From contig JAAZZH010000005.1 in the NCBI GenBank assembly GCA_014239265.1, forward strand, positions 1-64,000: a DNA stretch of 64,000 bases, given 5' to 3'. Positions within the stretch are counted from its first letter, which is position 1, and each line of letters starts with the position of its first letter. The DNA is from Actinomycetota bacterium (GTDB lineage: Bacteria > Actinomycetota > Acidimicrobiia > Actinomarinales > Actinomarinaceae). Shown here in pieces: positions 59,287 to 64,000 of the stretch. Under the pieces are notes generated by a model, which did no database searches, was not told the origin of the DNA, and saw only the letters and a list, made by a program, of their open reading frames with translations. A program made the position numbers and the translations under genes.

Positions 59287-60471
59287 TTACTCTATAACTT
59301 TTGTTACTTGTCCTGCTCCTACAGTTCTGCCACCTTCACGGATAGCAAACTTCACTCCTTCTTCCATCGCAATTGGGGAGATTAGTTCAACTGTTACGGA
59401 GACGTTGTCACCAGGCATTACCATTTCGGTACCCTCTGGGAGACTAACTTCACCGGTTACATCAGTAGTTCTAAAATAGAACTGCGGTCTGTATCCTTTG
59501 AAAAATGGATTGTGACGTCCACCTTCTTCTTTTGTCAAGACGTATACTTCACCCTCAAATTTTGTATGAGGTGTAATTGAACCTGGTTTTGCGATAACCT
59601 GTCCTCTTTCAACATCTTCTTTATCGATACCTCTTAAAAGTAGACCAACGTTATCTCCAGCTCTACCTTCATCAAGTAGTTTTCTGAACATTTCAACACC
59701 AGTACACACTGATTTTTGAGTATCTCTAATACCAATAATTTCAACTTCTTCGTTTACATTAACGATTCCTTGTTCGATTCTTCCAGTAACAACTGTACCT
59801 CGACCTGTAATAGAGAATACGTCCTCTACAGGCATTAGGAATGGTTTATCAACGATTCTTGTTGGTTCCTCGATATAATTATCAACTTGCTCCATCATTT
59901 CTAAGACAGCTTTCACACCAGCTTCATCACCCTCAAGTGCTGCTAATGCTGAACCTCTGACTACTGGAACGTCGTCTCCAGGAAAATCATATGCTGAAAG
60001 AAGTTCTCTTACTTCCATTTCAACTAGGTCAAGAAGTTCCTCGTCATCAACTTGATCAACTTTATTAAGGAATACTGCTATTGCTGGTACTCCAACTTGT
60101 CTTGCCAAAAGAACATGTTCTCTTGTCTGAGGCATTGGACCATCAGCTGCTGATACAACTAATATTGCACCATCAACTTGTGCTGCACCTGTAATCATAT
60201 TTTTTACATAGTCAGCGTGACCAGGCATGTCCACATGAGCATAATGTCTATTCTCAGTCTCATACTCTACGTGAGCAATCTGAATTGTGATTCCTCTTTC
60301 CCTCTCTTCAGGGGCTTTATCTATATCTTCAAAAGCTGTCGCGTCACCATCACCGGCTTCAGCTAAAACTTTTGTTATTGCGGCCGTCAATGTGGTTTTA
60401 CCATGGTCAATGTGGCCCATTGTACCGATGTTCACATGAGGCTTGCTGCGGTCAAATTTTTCCTTTGACAT
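59287..60471 (-). CDS. tuf: Elongation factor Tu
   Basis: [55 protein letters not shown]. Confidence 0.99.
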   Translation of the reverse strand: MSKEKFDRSKPHVNIGTMGHIDHGKTTLTAAITKVLAEAGDGDATAFEDIDKAPEERERGITIQIAHVEYETENRHYAHVDMPGHADYVKNMITGAAQVDGAILVVSAADGPMPQTREHVLLARQVGVPAIAVFLNKVDQVDDEELLDLVEMEVRELLSAYDFPGDDVPVVRGSALAALEGDEAGVKAVLEMMEQVDNYIEEPTRIVDKPFLMPVEDVFSITGRGTVVTGRIEQGIVNVNEEVEIIGIRDTQKSVCTGVEMFRKLLDEGRAGDNVGLLLRGIDKEDVERGQVIAKPGSITPHTKFEGEVYVLTKEEGGRHNPFFKGYRPQFYFRTTDVTGEVSLPEGTEMVMPGDNVSVTVELISPIAMEEGVKFAIREGGRTVGAGQVTKVIE

Positions 60472-60493
60472 ATTTTTCTCCTTTTTTAAAAAA

Positions 60494-60516
60494 CCTTAGC
60501 TTGAAAACAAGCTTAG
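60494..60516 (-). terminator. Weak or partial terminator hairpin between fusA and tuf
   Basis: AGCTTG-AAAA-CAAGCT with flanking pairs and U6 downstream on the minus strand; overlaps the fusA stop codon. Confidence 0.5.
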
Positions 60517-62603
60517 ACTTCAACCTCTACTCCACGAATACTCGCAGTTATCTCCTTAGTTATTGCGTCGGGGACGTCTTCATAACTATCAAACTGCATC
60601 GTAAATGTTGCACGGCCTTGAGTTCTTGAACGCAAATCAGTTGCGTACCCAAACATCTCTGAAAGTGGAACAGTAGCGTTGATGACCTTTGCAGATCCTC
60701 TTTGTCCCATCTCAGCAATCTTTCCTCTTCTTGAGGATAGATCTCCGACAACATCTCCCATAAAATCTTCTGGTGTCACTACTTCTACTTCCATAACTGG
60801 TTCAAGTAGTTTAATTCCAGCTTTTTTAGCCCCATCTTTTAGAGCCATCGATCCAGCAATTTTAAATGCCATTTCCGAAGAGTCAACATCATGGTAGCTT
60901 CCATCAATTAATGTTGCTTTAATATTTTCAAGTGGATAACCAGCTAAAACTCCAGATTCCATTGCTGCTTCAACCCCAGCATTTACAGATGGTATATACT
61001 CTCTTGGAATCCTTCCACTCTTAATTAGGTCTACAAATTCGTAACCTTCTTTTATCGGCTCAAGTTCCATAACTACGTGGCCATACTGACCTCTACCACC
61101 ACTTTGGCGAATGTATTTTGCTTCTATCTTTACTTCTTTTTTAAGAGCCTCACGATATGCAACTTGTGGCTTGCCAATGTTAGCTTCTACTCTAAATTCT
61201 CTTTTTAATCTATCTACAAGAATATCTAAGTGTAATTCACCCATTCCTGAAATAATTGTTTGACCAGTTTCTTCATCAGACTGGACTACAAATGTAGGAT
61301 CTTCTTCTGCAAGTTTTTGTAATCCCTCAGAAAGTTTTTCTTCATCAACTCTAGATTTTGGTTCAATTGCAACAGAAATTACTGGTTCTGGAAATGTCAT
61401 CGACTCCAGCTGTATTGGATTTGAAGAGTCAGCAAGTGTATCTCCTGTTTTAGCATTTTTAAGTCCCACTCCTGCGACAATATCTCCAGTCGAAATAGCA
61501 TCGATATCTTCTCTACTATTTGAATGCATTCTTAAAATTCTTCCAAGTCTTTCATCTTTGCCTGTAGTTGTATTTACAACTTTGTCACCTTTTTTAAGTG
61601 TCCCTGAATAAACCCTAAAGTAGGTTAATTTTCCAACATGAGGGTCACTTACAACCTTAAAAGCAAGAGCAGAAAATGGTTCTTCATCAGAGTGTTCTCT
61701 AACTATTTCATTCTCTTCATCTCCCGGTTTAAAACCAGTTGTAGGTTCAATGTCAAGTGGAGATGGAAGGTAATCTATTACAGCATTAAGAAGTAACTGT
61801 ACACCTTTATTTTTAAATGCACTTCCAGCAAGAACTGGGACAAAGAGACCTTCTAGTGTACCTTTTCTAATAGCTTTCTTGATTTCTTCTACGGTTAGCT
61901 CTTCCTCGCCTAAATATTTTTCAAGAACTTCATCATCTGCCTCAGCAATAACGTCTAATAATTCTTGTCTTTTTTCATTTGCCTCATCGAGCATATCTTC
62001 AGCAATATCACTTATATCCCACTCAGATCCGTCATCTTTAGACCAAGTATGTGATTTCATTTCCACTAAATCGACTACACCAACAAAATTTTCTTCAGCT
62101 CCAATAGGAATATGTAAAACTGCTGGTTTAGCTTCTAGTCTTTCAACGATAGATTGCACGTCAAAATCAAAGTCTGCACCTGTTCTATCTAGTTTATTAA
62201 CAAAGCAAATTCTTGGAACGTTGTATTTGTCTGCTTGTCTCCATACTGTTTCAGATTGAGGCTCTACCCCAGCTACTCCATCAAATACTGCAACTGCTCC
62301 ATCTAAAACTCTAAGTGATCTTTCTACCTCTACTGTGAAGTCAACGTGACCTGGTGTGTCAATAATATTAATTGTGTGACCTTCCCACTCACATGTGGTT
62401 GCAGCCGAGGTGATTGTAATGCCTCTTTCCTGCTCTTGCTCCATCCAGTCCATAACCGCAGCTCCGTCATGAACTTCACCAATCTTGTATGTTTTACCGG
62501 TGTAGTACAAGACTCTTTCAGTAAGAGTTGTTTTTCCTGCATCAATATGAGCCATTATTCCAATGTTTCTAAGTTGTTTTAAATCTATAGCTCTTTCTGA
62601 CAT
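60513..62603 (-). CDS. fusA: Elongation factor G
   Basis: [59 protein letters not shown]; start trimmed to MSERAIDL. Confidence 0.99.
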   Translation of the reverse strand: MSERAIDLKQLRNIGIMAHIDAGKTTLTERVLYYTGKTYKIGEVHDGAAVMDWMEQEQERGITITSAATTCEWEGHTINIIDTPGHVDFTVEVERSLRVLDGAVAVFDGVAGVEPQSETVWRQADKYNVPRICFVNKLDRTGADFDFDVQSIVERLEAKPAVLHIPIGAEENFVGVVDLVEMKSHTWSKDDGSEWDISDIAEDMLDEANEKRQELLDVIAEADDEVLEKYLGEEELTVEEIKKAIRKGTLEGLFVPVLAGSAFKNKGVQLLLNAVIDYLPSPLDIEPTTGFKPGDEENEIVREHSDEEPFSALAFKVVSDPHVGKLTYFRVYSGTLKKGDKVVNTTTGKDERLGRILRMHSNSREDIDAISTGDIVAGVGLKNAKTGDTLADSSNPIQLESMTFPEPVISVAIEPKSRVDEEKLSEGLQKLAEEDPTFVVQSDEETGQTIISGMGELHLDILVDRLKREFRVEANIGKPQVAYREALKKEVKIEAKYIRQSGGRGQYGHVVMELEPIKEGYEFVDLIKSGRIPREYIPSVNAGVEAAMESGVLAGYPLENIKATLIDGSYHDVDSSEMAFKIAGSMALKDGAKKAGIKLLEPVMEVEVVTPEDFMGDVVGDLSSRRGKIAEMGQRGSAKVINATVPLSEMFGYATDLRSRTQGRATFTMQFDSYEDVPDAITKEITASIRGVEVEV

Positions 62604-62605
62604 CT

Positions 62606-63073
62606 TTACCACCTATAGTGAGCAAAAGCTCTATTTGATTCGGCCATTTTGTGAACATCTTCCCTTTTCTTGACGGATGCTCCTGTATTTTTACTTGCAT
62701 CAAGAATTTCTCTGCCTAAACGTTCAGCCATTGTTTTTTCTCCTCTTTTTCTTGAGGCTGCAACCATCCACCTGATTGCTAGTGTTGTACTTCTTCTATG
62801 TGGGACTTCCATTGGTACCTGATAGTTAGTTCCACCAACTCGTCTTGATTTTGTTTCAACTTGGGGTTTTACGTTTTCAAAAGCTTCTTTTAATACGGCT
62901 AGTGGATCTCCTCCAACTTGTTTTTCAACTAACTCAAGAGCACTGTAGACAATGTTCCTAGCTGTATCTTTTCTTCCATCTAATAAAATTTGATTCGTGA
63001 GTTGAGATACCAAAACACTGTTGAATAAAGGGTCAGGTTCTGGTTTACGTTTAAGTGATGGTCCTCTTCTCAT
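62606..63073 (-). CDS. rpsG: 30S ribosomal protein S7
   Basis: [47 protein letters not shown]. Confidence 0.98.
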   Translation of the reverse strand: MRRGPSLKRKPEPDPLFNSVLVSQLTNQILLDGRKDTARNIVYSALELVEKQVGGDPLAVLKEAFENVKPQVETKSRRVGGTNYQVPMEVPHRRSTTLAIRWMVAASRKRGEKTMAERLGREILDASKNTGASVKKREDVHKMAESNRAFAHYRW

Positions 63074-63075
63074 GA

Positions 63076-63444
63076 TTAACCTTTTTTACTTCCATATCTT
63101 GATCTAGCTTGTTTTCTATCAGTCACACCGGAAGTATCTAATGCTCCTCTTATGACTTTATACCTCACGCCAGGAAGGTCTTTAACTCTACCACCTCTTA
63201 CTAATACAATTGAATGCTCTTGAAGGTTATGTCCTTCACCAGGTATGTATGCGGTAACTTCTGTACCAGTAGATAATCTAACTCTACAAACTTTTCTTAA
63301 AGCAGAGTTTGGTTTCTTAGGTGTAACTGTATACACACGAGTACAAACCCCTCTTCGTTGAGGTGAACCTTTTAGGCCAGGTGTCTTTTCTTTAGACACT
63401 TTAGACTTGCGTCCTTTTCTGACTAACTGTTGCGTAGTAGGCAT
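63076..63444 (-). CDS. rpsL: 30S ribosomal protein S12
   Basis: [13 protein letters not shown]...[34 protein letters not shown]. Confidence 0.98.
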   Translation of the reverse strand: MPTTQQLVRKGRKSKVSKEKTPGLKGSPQRRGVCTRVYTVTPKKPNSALRKVCRVRLSTGTEVTAYIPGEGHNLQEHSIVLVRGGRVKDLPGVRYKVIRGALDTSGVTDRKQARSRYGSKKG

Positions 63445-63534
63445 TAATTTTCCAATCTAAATAGTGTTATTGACTTACCGAGAAAGAAGTATATGAGAGT
63501 TTTGAACTTACAACAACCAAAAATTTATAAGTTT

Positions 63535-64000
<466 letters not shown>

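Noticed and set aside
60560-60754. Minus-strand alternative-frame ORF within fusA (and 62330-62545)
   Set aside because: Out-of-frame within fusA coding sequence; no independent support.

Overview
This 64 kb window is AT-rich, very gene-dense bacterial chromosome. A WhiB protein plus actinobacterial-style gene neighbourhoods suggest a streamlined marine actinobacterium, possibly Actinomarina-like; that taxonomy is inference. It contains no phage, transposon, CRISPR, rRNA or tRNA that I can support. Backbone, left to right: end of a Liv-type ABC transporter; an HtrA protease; a DUF2342-like protein; a peroxiredoxin; whiB; sdhCDAB converging on hup-mdh-icd-sucDC; a UvrD/PcrA helicase; trpS; a mixed block (Nudix, YceI, PlsC, CsaA, Fur-family regulator, ECF transporter); a complete aromatic amino-acid supercluster (aroH-aroF-tyrA-aroA-aroE-aroC-aroK-aroB-aroQ-pheA); groSL; tsaD/rimI/tsaB/tsaE; alr; glmS-glmM; and a long minus-strand ribosomal-protein block (rpsI/rplM, alpha, spc, S10, str operons) ending in the 3' part of rpoC. 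Non-routine signals: (1) a membrane-anchored thioredoxin-like gene whose ORF is cut by an in-frame TGA exactly at the first Cys of the CxxC motif (UxxC), followed by a well-placed bSECIS-like hairpin, making it a candidate selenoprotein missed by the ORF track; (2) a clear glmS ribozyme upstream of glmS; (3) a Phe/Tyr attenuator (leader peptide MKLNNTFFYFSEHI plus terminator) in front of the DAHP synthase gene; (4) S4, S14 and L36 all of the zinc-free type in the main ribosomal operons; (5) a Nur-box-like palindrome between a Fur-family regulator and a CbiQ/CbiO-like transporter; (6) a DAHP synthase with the metal-ligand Cys replaced by Asp; (7) a DUF2342 protein lacking its HExxH; (8) an apparent frameshift in rpoC.
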